Assembly (NCBI GenBank): GCA_963706905.1
Contig: CAVPNY010000012.1
Location: 682,001 to 746,000, forward strand
Source of the DNA: CAVPNY01 sp963706905
GTDB taxonomy: Bacteria > Chloroflexota > Anaerolineae > Anaerolineales > UBA4823
Reading direction: 5' to 3'
Length of the DNA: 64,000 nt
The position numbers were made by a program, and so were the translations under genes. Below, piece after piece: positions 10,233-19,695 of the stretch; position 1 is the stretch's first letter; each line of letters starts with the position of its first letter. The notes beneath the pieces are model-generated. The model had not been told where the DNA came from and did no database searches. It worked only from the letters and a program-made list of their open reading frames with translations.

Positions 10233-11144
10233 ATGATCGCCAGAATGTTTGAATCCAATACGCTCTTTAGATTGGTTTGCCGACCTGCCTTGCCGAAAGA
10301 CACGCGCGAGGTCATGGAACTTACCCGCACAATTTGGGAAGGAGAAGATTATGTCCCGCAAGTCTGGCTGGAATGGCTTTCTGATCCCTTAGGCTTGCTC
10401 GCCATCGCCGAACTTGGAGGGCAGGTGGTAGGTCTTGGTAAACTCTCCCAACTGTCACCGGTCGATTGGTGGCTGGAGGGATTGCGCGTCCATCCGAAAC
10501 ATGAAGGGCATGGGATCGCTTCTCACCTGCATAATTATCTGTTGAGGTTCTGGTTGAAGCATGGCAATGGTACGATCCGCCTAGTGACAGCCTCCTTTCG
10601 GTTACCCATCCATCGAATCTGCGAGCATGCAGGTTTCCAGAAGCTTGTCGAGTTAACACCCTTCCTTGCTCCCATGATCGAGCTCGATACAGGAGAACAA
10701 AAAGCTATCCAATTCAACGGCGTTAATACAAACCAGATCGGACAAGTCAGTAGTTTTGTTGCCGCCAGCCCAACTCACTCCTGGACAGCTGGTTTGATGG
10801 ACTTGGGTTGGCAGTGGGTAGCTCCATCCCTTGAAAACATTCGCCAAGCAGTAGATCGTAAACAGGTCTATTGGTGGCGAAACCAGCGAGGCGTGATCGT
10901 GATCTCCGAGGATGACGAAAGACCACTCCGCACTACAATAATCCGAATGATCGCGTGTCGAAAAGAGGATATGGTTGAATTACTGCAGGATTATCGAAGA
11001 TTCGCAGGACAATTGGGATTTCTCCAGGCTGGCTGGATTGCTCCACTTCAACCGGAGATCGAGTTTAAGCTGCAACAAGCCGGTTTCCAACGTGATTGGG
11101 ATGCCTCACTATATTTATTCGAGAAAAAACATCTAAATTCCTAA
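10233..11144 (+). CDS. GNAT-family N-acetyltransferase, two-domain
   Basis: About 303 residues. The first half carries a GNAT acetyl-CoA site: LEGLRVHPKHEGHGIASHL, where the R/Q-x-x-G-x-G/A loop appears as KHEGHGIA. The second half has a weaker, GNAT-like segment ending LQQAGFQRDWDASLYLFEK. Substrate unknown. The frame begins at ATG 10200, overlapping the glycosidase stop; ATG 10233 or 10245 are also possible and no ribosome site decides between them. Its position directly downstream of the GH1 gene suggests co-transcription. Confidence 0.8.
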   Translation: MIARMFESNTLFRLVCRPALPKDTREVMELTRTIWEGEDYVPQVWLEWLSDPLGLLAIAELGGQVVGLGKLSQLSPVDWWLEGLRVHPKHEGHGIASHLHNYLLRFWLKHGNGTIRLVTASFRLPIHRICEHAGFQKLVELTPFLAPMIELDTGEQKAIQFNGVNTNQIGQVSSFVAASPTHSWTAGLMDLGWQWVAPSLENIRQAVDRKQVYWWRNQRGVIVISEDDERPLRTTIIRMIACRKEDMVELLQDYRRFAGQLGFLQAGWIAPLQPEIEFKLQQAGFQRDWDASLYLFEKKHLNS

Positions 11145-11157
11145 GTGATCCAAGGGG

Positions 11158-11170
11158 GCTATGGTATAAT
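11158..11170 (+). promoter_or_regulatory. Extended -10 promoter of tRNA-Ser
   Basis: ATGGTATAAT, with consensus TATAAT at 11165-11170 preceded by TGG, stands 38 bases before the mature tRNA. No good -35 box is seen, consistent with an extended -10 promoter. Confidence 0.55.
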
Positions 11171-11207
11171 CTCGCACGCAAATTTAGGGTTAGTCCATCT
11201 TTAATTC

Positions 11208-11294
11208 GGAGAGGTTGCGTAGTCTGGCCTAACGCGCACGCCTGGAGAGCGTGTTCACCGCAAGGTGACGCGGGTTCGAATCCCGCCCTCTCCG
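11208..11294 (+). tRNA. tRNA-Ser (anticodon GGA)
   Basis: The acceptor stem GGAGAGG (11208-11214) pairs with CCTCTCC (11287-11293) with discriminator G. The anticodon stem CACGC/GCGTG encloses loop CTGGAGA, so the anticodon is GGA at 11244-11246, reading UCC/UCU serine codons. A long variable arm (TCACC/GGTGA) and a T-arm GCGGG-TTCGAAT-CCCGC confirm a class II serine tRNA. The 3' CCA is not encoded. Confidence 0.96.
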
Positions 11295-11300
11295 CTGTAA

Positions 11301-11322
11301 CTGCCCAGATATTCCTGGGCAG
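11301..11322 (+). terminator. Hairpin after tRNA-Ser
   Basis: CTGCCCAG at 11301-11308 pairs with CTGGGCAG at 11315-11322 with a six-base loop, seven bases beyond the tRNA. The following TATGGTTT is only partly T rich. Confidence 0.6.
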
Positions 11323-11390
11323 TATGGTTTAACTCTCACTCGTTCTCAGCGAAGGTGTAAAAATTCCTTTTATCATAGAACGAATGCCTT

Positions 11391-11396
11391 TATAAT
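11391..11396 (+). promoter_or_regulatory. Possible -10 box upstream of degV
   Basis: A consensus TATAAT at 11391-11396 lies 88 bases before the degV start in the region between the tRNA and degV. The only -35 candidate at proper spacing is poor (TTTTAT), so this is tentative. Confidence 0.3.
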
Positions 11397-11483
11397 AGAG
11401 AACACACTCAGTTCGGTAGCTTGAGTGAGATTTAAGATTTCTTGTTCTTTAGATTTTCAGATTAGGATATAGAGCACACAATC

Positions 11484-12348
11484 ATGTTAAGAATTGTCAC
11501 GGACAGCGCGGCTGACTTACTTCCTGATGAACGCGACGCATTGGGAATTACCGTAGCACCTCTGAGGATCCAATTTCCTGAAGGAATGGTGAATTCAGAG
11601 GATATCTCCAGGGATGAGTTCTATGCTCGCCTTGAAGCCATGTGGCCTCAAATTCCGTCTACCTCGCTGCCACCTCCCGGGGTTTTTTCTGAGTTGTATC
11701 GTGAGATAGCACAGAGAGATAAGGATATTCTGTCGATTCACATCTCGTCTGGCCTGAGTAATACATTTGAGTCAGCATCCCTTGGGGCAAGAGATGTAGA
11801 GAACGCCAATATTGATATCGTGGATAGTATGACTCTTTCAGGAGGGCAGCGTTACCAGGTGCTCTCAGCCGCGCTCGCTGCCCAAGCAGGTAAAAGCAAG
11901 CCGGTGATCCTCAGATCAGCTCAACCAAATTCGAAAGTCTACTGAAACCATTTATACCCTGGATACGTTGAGCTATTTAGCCAAGGGAGGGCGCATCGGA
12001 CGGGTGCAGGCTCTGACAGGGTCTTTACTCAACATCAAACCGCTAATCCATGTCGATCGAACAGATGGTAAATACAGCACCATCGGAAAAGAACGCACAA
12101 TCACACGAGCCTTGGAAACCATCGCTTCACATCTGGCCGAGGAATACGGCGATACTCGCCTGTGGGTCTCGGTGATACATGGCCAAGCCCCTGATTATGC
12201 CGATCAACTGACAAAACTATTGAGAGAAAAGATCAATGTTGCGAAGCTTGAATCTCTACGTATCTCCCCGGTACTGGGAGTCCACACCGGACCCAAAATT
12301 GTGGGAGCGTCTGTAGTCCCAATCAGTTTGATGGAAGTTCCAGACTGA
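11484..12348 (+). CDS. DegV family fatty-acid-binding protein (frameshifted in this sequence)
   Basis: DegV/FakB-like proteins bind a fatty acid and present it to a kinase. The N-terminal part (11484-11945) starts MLRIVTDSAADLLPDE, with SSGLSNTFESA, and the second part continues one frame over with TIYTLDTLSYLAKGGRIGR, GSLLNIKPLIHV and the ending VLGVHTGPKIVGAS. The break lies at about 11905-11913; removing one base (for example one C of 'ATCCTC') joins the halves into a normal 287-residue protein. No fakA-like kinase is in the window. The precise substrate is unknown. The lesion is probably a sequencing error (see the finding on homopolymer breaks), but a real pseudogene cannot be excluded. 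Confidence 0.88.
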
Positions 12349-12351
12349 ATC

Positions 12352-13896
12352 TCAACCTCGATCAAGCGCCACGATCGTTACATCATCCTCTTGTTCCCAA
12401 TCTGGACCTGTAAATTCATCCAGTCTGGAAAGTAAATATTGGATTAATGCTTCCCCCTTGAGTGGAGCCGAGCCGCCATGATTACCCATCGATTGGAATA
12501 AGCGGTTAAAACCGTACATTTCACCTTGAGCATCATGAACTTCAACCAGGCCATCACTATACATCAGTAGTGATTCTCCAGAACCTAAGCTTGTTTCATA
12601 TTCATCATACGTGATGTCCGGGAATACCGCTAAAGGGACCCCGGTCGCATGCAGTTCAGTGACACCCTCCGCGGAATGCTTATAAGGTAAATTGTGACCT
12701 GCATTGGCGAACCATATATGACCCGTCTGGAGATCCAGGATCACCAGCAGACAGGTGATAAACATATTCATGGGGATGCTATCATACAGTACAGTGTTCA
12801 CCCGAGAAAGTAGCATACCCGGAGTTACTTGATCATCTTCGTTTAAACTGGTTGTTATAGCCCGCAACACGCTATGGGTATTGGCCATAACTAATGCAGC
12901 GGGCACACCCTTGTCAGATACATCTGCAACGGCGATAGCAAACCGACCATCAGGGAGTGGAATAAACTCATAAAAGTCACCCCCTACCTCCCGAGCCGGC
13001 TTCCAATAGGCAGCCAGATGCCAGCCATCCAATCGAGGCATCTCACGTGGCAATAATCCCGACTGAACTTGATAGGCAGTTTGCAAGTCTCGTTTTATGA
13101 CAGCCTTCTCCAGCTCCATCTGATGCAGGTGAGCGATCTCAATCGCGGGGGCAGTCTGCATTGCGATAGCACTCACAAGTTTCAGATCCCCAGCAGTAAA
13201 AACTTTAAATTCATCACCAATCAGGATGATAGCCCCAAACACCCCTTTTTCGGTTTTTAATGGGGCACACAATAAAGAGATGCTAACATCGCTTCTACCT
13301 ATCAGATAATCTCTTCCATACAGATTATTTCCAATTTCTGCAACACCGCTTTCCAGTACGCGATGAACCAGATTATCTGGACCGCTCGCTTCTATATTAA
13401 AACCATCAGCATCTCCACATGTCGCCAGGAGCTCCCTGTTCTCCTCGTCAACATGTTCTAAAATCACCAAACCACCAGAAACCTGGATTAGTGGACATAC
13501 TTCATTTAAAATCATACTAGCTATGGCGCTAGGCTGAGGTGATGCAACTAGTTTTTCTGATAAGCGATAAAGGAGGTTTAGCTCACGGTATTTGTCCAAA
13601 GCCTCAGCCACCACTGCCCGCTTTTCAGCCTCTTGATTTGCCCAATATTCAAGCAAGGTTGAAATGCAAGGTATCCACTTAGAATCCTGAATACCTATCA
13701 CCCACCCGATCGGCTTGCCTTCAAAAAGGATCGGTCTTTTCTCCCCGACCAGTACTGCAGGATCAGGAATCACACCCATCAAGAGAGCGCCTTCCCGGTC
13801 AAGGATACCAATTGGTTCCTCGAGAGGAATGAACAGCTTGGTCAAGACTTGACCCCCTTCTTTTCCTAAAATTTTTTTCAGTGAGATTTGAGCCAT
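12352..13896 (-). CDS. GAF domain + SpoIIE-type PP2C serine phosphatase
   Basis: 514 residues. Residues about 105-265 form a GAF sensor domain. Residues about 285-512 form a SpoIIE/RsbU-like phosphatase with metal-binding aspartates in REVGGDFYEF, VADVSDKGVPAALVMA, LMYSDGLVEV and the final QEDDVTIVALDR. Such proteins dephosphorylate anti-sigma-factor antagonists or act as outputs of two-component systems. It starts four bases after the receiver gene stop and is the last gene of the sensory operon, so it is probably the output. No STAS or anti-sigma kinase partner is adjacent. Confidence 0.92.
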   Translation of the reverse strand: MAQISLKKILGKEGGQVLTKLFIPLEEPIGILDREGALLMGVIPDPAVLVGEKRPILFEGKPIGWVIGIQDSKWIPCISTLLEYWANQEAEKRAVVAEALDKYRELNLLYRLSEKLVASPQPSAIASMILNEVCPLIQVSGGLVILEHVDEENRELLATCGDADGFNIEASGPDNLVHRVLESGVAEIGNNLYGRDYLIGRSDVSISLLCAPLKTEKGVFGAIILIGDEFKVFTAGDLKLVSAIAMQTAPAIEIAHLHQMELEKAVIKRDLQTAYQVQSGLLPREMPRLDGWHLAAYWKPAREVGGDFYEFIPLPDGRFAIAVADVSDKGVPAALVMANTHSVLRAITTSLNEDDQVTPGMLLSRVNTVLYDSIPMNMFITCLLVILDLQTGHIWFANAGHNLPYKHSAEGVTELHATGVPLAVFPDITYDEYETSLGSGESLLMYSDGLVEVHDAQGEMYGFNRLFQSMGNHGGSAPLKGEALIQYLLSRLDEFTGPDWEQEDDVTIVALDRG

Positions 13897-13900
13897 AAGC

Positions 13901-14293
13901 TTATTTGAATAAAACCTTTTTTGCTAACTCCAATAATTCATCTGGATTGAATGGCTTGGTCATGAATTTATTTGCGCCTGATTCCTCGCTCAACCGGCGA
14001 TCGTATTCCTGACCTTTCGCTGTCAAGATGACAATGTAGACCTCCTTCATTTTCAACTCGCGACGAATCATGCGGCAGACTGTATAACCGTCGATATTAG
14101 GCATCATAACATCCAGGAAAACAAGTTCCGGATTGAGATCCTGGATGGTATTCAGAGCATCAGCCCCGTTATCAGCAGTGAGTATCTCGACATTTTCATA
14201 TTCGAGGTCCTCAAGGGTTTGTTCAATAAGCAATCGGATATGGGCTTCATCATCTACGATTAATATTTTTCTCGATGGTTTGTTCGTCATCAT
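13901..14293 (-). CDS. Stand-alone response regulator receiver protein
   Basis: 130 residues, one CheY-like receiver domain and no output domain. Visible are the acidic pair in KILIVDDEAHIR, the phospho-accepting Asp61 in LVFLDVMMPNIDGY, the Thr in ILTAKG and the Lys in TKPFNPDEL. ATG 14293 follows GGAG. It lies 11 bases after the kinase gene and four bases before the phosphatase gene, so phosphorylation would come from that kinase and the signal would pass to the SpoIIE phosphatase. With the kinase split by an insertion, this receiver may now lack its cognate donor. Confidence 0.95.
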   Translation of the reverse strand: MMTNKPSRKILIVDDEAHIRLLIEQTLEDLEYENVEILTADNGADALNTIQDLNPELVFLDVMMPNIDGYTVCRMIRRELKMKEVYIVILTAKGQEYDRRLSEESGANKFMTKPFNPDELLELAKKVLFK

Positions 14294-14880
14294 AGCACTC
14301 CAGATCAGACAGAATAATCGTGATTCCTGTCCATAAGTGGTTGTCCTTCAAGTTGGTGATATACAGGTATTGAAAATGAAAATTTACTGCCTTCACCTGG
14401 TTTACTCTGAAACCAGATCCGGCCTCCGTGATGTTCAACGATCTCTTTACTGATCGCCAAACCCAGCCCGGTTCCTTTTGGTTTCTCTGTAAGAGGATCT
14501 CCAACTTGTTGAAATTTCTCAAAAACTAACGTTTTATCAGACGGGGCAATTCCAATCCCGGGATCCGTTACGCTGATTACTACATCATCTTCTTCAGTTT
14601 CTGCTTTGATCGTGATGACTCCCTCATCGGTAAACTTTACTGCATTCGAGACCAGATTGATGATTACCTGCATCAGTTTATCCAAATCACCTTTTATAAT
14701 CGGGAGTTCATCTGGGAGATTAATTTTCAAGGAGAGCGGCTTGCCCTCAAATAATCCAGCCGTTGCTTCAGCGCTTTTCTTTAACACCTCTCTAACAGCA
14801 ATCGGCTCAAAGTGCCACTCCATTTTCCCTGCCTCGATTTTTTCCAGGTCTAAGAGATTGTTGATCAAGGTTGTCAGGCG

Positions 14881-14884
14881 CTGA
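14881..14884. repeat. Target-site duplication, low-coordinate copy
   Basis: CTGA directly before the element. The same four bases lie directly after it at 16352-16355. Removing the element and one copy restores the kinase reading frame exactly. Confidence 0.9.
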
Positions 14885-16351
14885 TGTTGAGTCTCAATAA
14901 GTCATAGCACCCCGAGTCTCATAAAGTCGTATCACCCCTTGGCGGGTAGTTGTTCATAGAGCAACACCCGCCATTCGTTACATGTAAAGGGCAAAGCGAA
15001 TTGGAAAGGGATTTGCTGAAATTGGAACAACTCACCCATCAGTTCTTCTTTGGTCAGCCAAGCTGCGGATAAACGAGTTTCTTTGCCAGATGGGGCACGA
15101 CAGATAAACTCACGAGTGTCGGGATCAAAGATAAGCTCCACATAAACATCTGGACGCCAGTGATATCCCAAATGGTAGATTTGCCGACCAATCGAGATTG
15201 CGCCCAAGGAGCTGACTTTGCGAAACCACTGACCTTTGGACAGATAAGCGTGAACATGGCTGAGATCCAACAATTCGGCTTCCCATTCAGGGCGATAGGG
15301 TCGTCGCGGGGTGTGGGCTTCAGGATGGGCTTTCAACGGTGGCGTATCTTGCAAAGAGGCGCAGGGGAAATGCTCGTTGAGGAAGACCTTGCGCAGCTCC
15401 AGGGTTTGCCACAGAGATTGGTAGCATTCAAAAATAGCGCCTTCAAGCACTTGGCTATCCCAGGTCTGATGCGAGCGTTCGGTTACGCCCTGGTCGGTCG
15501 GGCGTCCCATGCGCCCGAACTGAAGCTCGATGCCCAAAGCCAGCAGCCAGAGATGAAATCGGGTCGGGAAGGGAGACTTGCTGGTCTCATCGTAGAAGAT
15601 GCGATCATGATCGGTAGCTAGACGATTAGGTAGGCCCCACTCGCTGAAAGCCAGGCGTAGAGCCAACTGATAATCTTGGGTTGACGGGTAGCGTTGGATC
15701 CGCTTCTGCCCCACCCAACAGGGATAACTCAGCACTTTCACCCGGCTGAAGACATCGTTGATGTCGATCAAGGTAATCAGCCCTAAGTTGGGGACGCGAG
15801 AGTAGCCCCGCGCATCCAGCTCCCACTCTTCATGACAAGCCTGGGCACTACAAGCTGGGGTGACCGGCAGCTGGCTGTGCTTTTCGTATAACCGCACCTC
15901 ACCCTGCTCTTTCAGCCAGCGGGCCAGGCTCGCTCGGCTCGGCAAACGTTGATCTCTAAAGGTCTCGCTTAGCAATAATTCGGTTTGCAGTGTTTTTGCA
16001 CCCCACCCCGGATGTTGTTTGCACCAGGTTTTCAACTGGTCTCGCATCCCCGCCGGGTAGCTGCTCAAGGCACCTCGCTTTGGACGCCCCATGTGACTGA
16101 GCAAACCCGCTTTCCCCTCAGCTTCAAACTTCCTGCGCCACTTCCGCACCGTAAAAATAGAAAAGCCTAACAGCTCAGCAATTTGCCGATCAGTCAGGCC
16201 TTTCTTGCACAGGTTGTCGATCTTCAGCCGTTCTGGATAGCTCGTTGCGCCCATCTCCCTGCTCCTATACTGACGTTTCTGTTCTCAGTATAGAAGCAGG
16301 GGTGATACGAATTTATGAGACTTCCCAGGTACGACTTAATGAGATTCGACA
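14885..16351 (-). mobile_element. IS481-like insertion sequence, 1467 bp
   Basis: The element ends in TGTCGAATCTCATTAAGTCG (transposase start side, high-coordinate end) and in TGTTGAGTCTCAATAAGTCA (other end), both read inward, giving TG...CA termini with about 16 of 20 matches. It contains one transposase gene on the minus strand. Each end carries a second copy of the GTCTCATAAA-type motif about 25 bases further in. Flanking CTGA is duplicated. The element appears complete and thus probably recent. Confidence 0.92.
14932..16254 (-). CDS. Transposase with HTH and DDE integrase core (IS481-like)
   Basis: 440 residues. An N-terminal helix-turn-helix (LTDRQIAELLGFSIFTVRKW) precedes a second DNA-binding region and an rve-type catalytic core: the first acidic residue near WELDARGYS and ITLIDINDVFSR, the second in ATDHDRIFYD, and the glutamate in GVTERSHQTW. 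The long C-terminal tail (LGYHWRPDVYVELIFDPDTRE) is typical of integrase-like transposases with a C-terminal beta domain. ATG 16254 has a GGAG-type site a few bases before it. An inverted pair TATACTGA/TCAGTATA (16266-16273, 16285-16292) lies in its promoter region and may be an operator. No frame break, so probably active. Confidence 0.88.
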   Translation of the reverse strand: MGATSYPERLKIDNLCKKGLTDRQIAELLGFSIFTVRKWRRKFEAEGKAGLLSHMGRPKRGALSSYPAGMRDQLKTWCKQHPGWGAKTLQTELLLSETFRDQRLPSRASLARWLKEQGEVRLYEKHSQLPVTPACSAQACHEEWELDARGYSRVPNLGLITLIDINDVFSRVKVLSYPCWVGQKRIQRYPSTQDYQLALRLAFSEWGLPNRLATDHDRIFYDETSKSPFPTRFHLWLLALGIELQFGRMGRPTDQGVTERSHQTWDSQVLEGAIFECYQSLWQTLELRKVFLNEHFPCASLQDTPPLKAHPEAHTPRRPYRPEWEAELLDLSHVHAYLSKGQWFRKVSSLGAISIGRQIYHLGYHWRPDVYVELIFDPDTREFICRAPSGKETRLSAAWLTKEELMGELFQFQQIPFQFALPFTCNEWRVLLYEQLPAKG

Positions 16352-16355
16352 CTGA
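16352..16355. repeat. Target-site duplication, high-coordinate copy
   Basis: CTGA directly after the element, matching 14881-14884. Confidence 0.9.
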
Positions 16356-18244
16356 CCTTCATCTACAATAATTTCCAGGTTCTCATCAATTTGAACGATG
16401 GCGCGATGGGTCTGTTCATCTTCTGGTTTCACCTGGGGAAGAATTTTATCCAAAAGGCGTTTTTGGACAATTCGCGCGAATCCGTTGATCGAAACTAAAG
16501 GAGTGCGCAGCTCATGACTGACATTGGCCAGAAAATCCGTTTTCGCGGCATTGGCTGCCTCGGCCGCCATGCGCGCTTCTTCAGCCGCCTGACGGGCGAT
16601 CTCCATTTGTTTTGCATATTGAGCAGTCTGGCTATACAAACGTGCATTATCCATGGCAACACCGATTTGCTGACCGATGGAAGCCGGAACCAGTAGCTCA
16701 TCTGCTGATAACTCGATACTCCTACGACTGAGAACGTTGATCGCTCCCAATACTTCTTCTTGAACTAACAACGGAATGCTGACAACCGTTTTCCAGCCAT
16801 CACTTTCCAAAATCGAACGAACTGGTCCCGGTTCATAATCGGGAAGTAATCGCGAGATCGGTCGCTTTGTTGTGACCACCTCCTTTACAATACTATTCTC
16901 GAGAGGTAATCGTTCAGAGAGCTGGATCAGTTCTTGGCTGATTCCTTGTTGAGCCAGGAGAACCAGGTATCCAGTATCAGCATCCAAACGGAAAACTCCT
17001 CCGGCTTCCATACCCATAACTTCGATGGTTTTACTCAATCCATCTGGCAAGATCTGATTAAGATCGAGCGACTGACTCACAACAGCTGCAAGAGAGTTTA
17101 GCGCGGTCAACTCATGAGTGCGTTGGGCTACCCGTAACTCGAGGGTCTCATAGGATTCATCTAGCCGCACTGCCATTGTATTGAATTGATCAGCCAATTC
17201 TTCTAGCTCATCGCCACTCGAGACATGAATTGTTTGCTTGAAATCACCGCCAGAAATGCGTTTTGCGGCAGTTATGAAATCCTCAATTGGACCAGTGATA
17301 CGCCTTACGCCAATCATTACCACGACGGTAGGAATCACAACTCCTAACACCAGTAAAATGGATAGAAATTGGCGGTATCCCTGGCTGGGGCGGATCAAAC
17401 TACTCCAATCCTCCTCGACAACCAAACTCCAATCGGTTCGTGGCACCGGTGCATATCCTGCAACGATATCCCTTCCGTCGACAGAGCGAGTACGCAACGC
17501 GCCAACTTGACGGGTTGTTGTCAGCTCGGTTACTGGATGCCCGGAGAATAATTCGCCAGTCTGGTAGGAATCGGTAGCATAAATCACTCGACTATTCCCA
17601 TCAATTAGATAAGCTTTTCCACTCCGTCCAATGCGTAGTTTCAAGATCGTCCCATAAAAAGGACTAACTGCACTGGTATCTAATGAGAACATTCCGACGG
17701 CAACTCCTCGAAATTCGTCTTGTTCTCCCATAATAGGGACTGCAATAGCAATTATGTTTTCTCCATTCAACCCGTATGACTCAATATTCGAGAAGTCGAG
17801 CGCAGGCGTCCGAATCATAGATGTAAAGAATCTACGATCAGACCAATCCTCACCAATTAATTCAGGCGTGTCTGGAAAAGTCGCCACTACAGCACCCAGG
17901 TTATTCAATAAGTACACACCCCCATCAAAGAAAATGATGTGATTCTGATTCTTTGTTAAAGTAGCCTGTTGGAGATCAGGTGAGCCATCTCTCACACCTG
18001 GCAGGCGCGCTAATGCATCTAACCGGTCGATATAATCTTCAAAACTAGCAGAGAGTTCACTTGCTGATAACCGAATTAGCTCTTCATCGCTTTTTATGAC
18101 GCTTTCTTCGGTCACCTGCTGGTAAGCAACATATAACGTTAAGGCAACCAATAACAAGATGATCGCGGTAGGGATAAATGACCAGGCGATAATCTTGGTG
18201 CGAAGACTAAGTCTTGGCGAGAAAAGCTTCAAGGAAGAGTCTCC

Positions 18245-19618
18245 TTATCCCGGAATTTCACACCCACAGGAGAGAGGGATAAGTCCACTCTGAGACTGGA
18301 TAGCCTCGATTTGCTGGCAAACTTTTGTCATTTCGGAAACAGGCAGCTTGCCGAGGGTAAAGATCTGATCCCAGACTTCATCAGCAATTTCGCTGACTCC
18401 GACCATATTTGCAAAAGATTCAGAAGTCACAGAATATCCATTGATGTGCCCATCTGCAAAGGCTGCAATATCAACTTCCTTGGCTTTTTCTGGATAAGCC
18501 TTGCGGATCGCATCCACCCACAATGGCACCAAGGATGAGCGCGCAGGTTGCAGCAAATGATCAGTGGCCATTGCCGTTCCATAGTCTTTACCAATTAGAA
18601 ATTTCATAAACTCCCAGGCAGCTTCAGGATGTTTTGTGCCAGAAAAGATGGCAAATCCATCCGTCGTTGCCAGTGTAACTCGCCTTTCAGGACCTGCAGG
18701 AAAAGGCGCGACGCCTACGCGAAACTCCGATCTCTCCAGTATGTCTCTCAAAGCCCACGAGCCATCTTCAACCATGGCAATTTTTTGCGCGATAAAAGCC
18801 TCCCGCGTTTCAAGCCCTTCCACGTCCAGTACGGTTGCCATGACATGATCATCCCAAATCCGCGCTCGCAGCCAATCCATCGCTTCAAGGGAGGACGGAG
18901 CAGCCATCTCGCACTTCCGTGAGTCGTCTGGTTGCACATAATGCCCGCCCCGGCCATTGACATGCATCTGGATTCGATCCCAGGTCACATCGAACATGCT
19001 ACCCCAGCGGGTAGTTGTATCCCCTTCGGTGCGAGTTAGCTGTTTCATCGCAGTCAGGTAGTTTTCATAGTTCCAATCATAGGTCGGGTATTCTACCTGT
19101 GCGTCATCAAAGATATCTTTGTTGTAATACAAAGCTAAAGCGCCATGGTATTTCGGCAAGGCGTATTGCTTACCATTCTGGGTGAAGAAGGCTTTGTATT
19201 GAGCTTCAGACCAGTCCCGGATAGTAGCTTGATCCAGATCGGCTTCGACATAAGGGCGCAGATCGAGCAAATAACCCGCATTTGCCCAGGCAGGGAAGAA
19301 TTCACAACACCCAGCCAGGACATCTGGCGCCGTCTTGGCAGCAAAATCCTGAGGCATTTTTTCTTCCAGGTTCTCGGGATCTGAAATATAGAATACCTGG
19401 ATATCTGGATGTTCTGCAGAAAATTGGTTTATCATCCTCTGCGCCATGGCTGGAAACCATTCCGTTCGCCAATCCTGGTAGACTAGCTGAACCGGGCTAC
19501 TGCTTGCAACAGGTATAGTCTGTCTGACGCCACAGGCTGCCAGGGCAGCACCAGCAGCTGAATAGCCAGCGAAGCGGAGAAATTCACGCCGAGATATACC
19601 TGTTGTCTTAATCTTCAT
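18245..19618 (-). CDS. Extracellular solute-binding lipoprotein (family 1, sugar type)
   Basis: 457 residues. The N-terminus has a twin-arginine type signal (ISRREFLRF) and a lipobox (ALAAC), so it is exported folded and lipid-anchored. The body has the family 1 pattern: YQDWRTEWFPAMAQRMINQF, LPKYHGALALYYNKDIFDD, DGFAIFSGTKHPEAAWEFM. Such proteins normally feed sugar or oligosaccharide ABC permeases, but no permease gene is adjacent. Instead a histidine kinase starts 12 bases downstream. I infer that the bound ligand is presented to the kinase's extracytoplasmic domain. ATG 19618 follows AGAGGAG. First gene of the sensory operon. Confidence 0.92.
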   Translation of the reverse strand: MKIKTTGISRREFLRFAGYSAAGAALAACGVRQTIPVASSSPVQLVYQDWRTEWFPAMAQRMINQFSAEHPDIQVFYISDPENLEEKMPQDFAAKTAPDVLAGCCEFFPAWANAGYLLDLRPYVEADLDQATIRDWSEAQYKAFFTQNGKQYALPKYHGALALYYNKDIFDDAQVEYPTYDWNYENYLTAMKQLTRTEGDTTTRWGSMFDVTWDRIQMHVNGRGGHYVQPDDSRKCEMAAPSSLEAMDWLRARIWDDHVMATVLDVEGLETREAFIAQKIAMVEDGSWALRDILERSEFRVGVAPFPAGPERRVTLATTDGFAIFSGTKHPEAAWEFMKFLIGKDYGTAMATDHLLQPARSSLVPLWVDAIRKAYPEKAKEVDIAAFADGHINGYSVTSESFANMVGVSEIADEVWDQIFTLGKLPVSEMTKVCQQIEAIQSQSGLIPLSCGCEIPG

Positions 19619-19695
19619 ATCGATAGCTCCTCTACATAACCAGTAAACCGATAAAACAGCAGTGAAGCAACATCCTTGCCATCCAGGATCGAATA

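Larger units (their letters stand above)
14305..18232 (-). pseudogene. Cache-HAMP-GAF sensor histidine kinase, split by an insertion sequence
   Basis: The 5' part runs 18232-16352 and gives 627 residues: a membrane helix near 15-37, an extracytoplasmic Cache-like domain, a second helix near 285-305, HAMP, a GAF domain near 390-530, and HisKA with FLANVSHELRTPLV (His573). The 3' part runs 14880-14305 and supplies QRLTTLINNLLDLEKIEAG and the ATPase boxes NLVSNAVKF, DPGIGIAP and GTGLGLAIS. Without the insertion they form one 818-residue protein. The insertion separates the phospho-accepting histidine from the ATPase; the truncated 5' product adds 12 foreign residues and stops at 16313. Start is TTG 18232 with AAGGAG eight bases before it. 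Second gene of the sensory operon. Confidence 0.93.

Noticed and set aside
15160..15621. Plus-strand open frame of 153 codons inside the insertion sequence
   Set aside because: Antisense to the transposase gene, no ribosome site and no family match.
16313..16351. Extra C-terminal residues on the 5' kinase fragment
   Set aside because: They are read from the insertion sequence end and have no meaning for the kinase.
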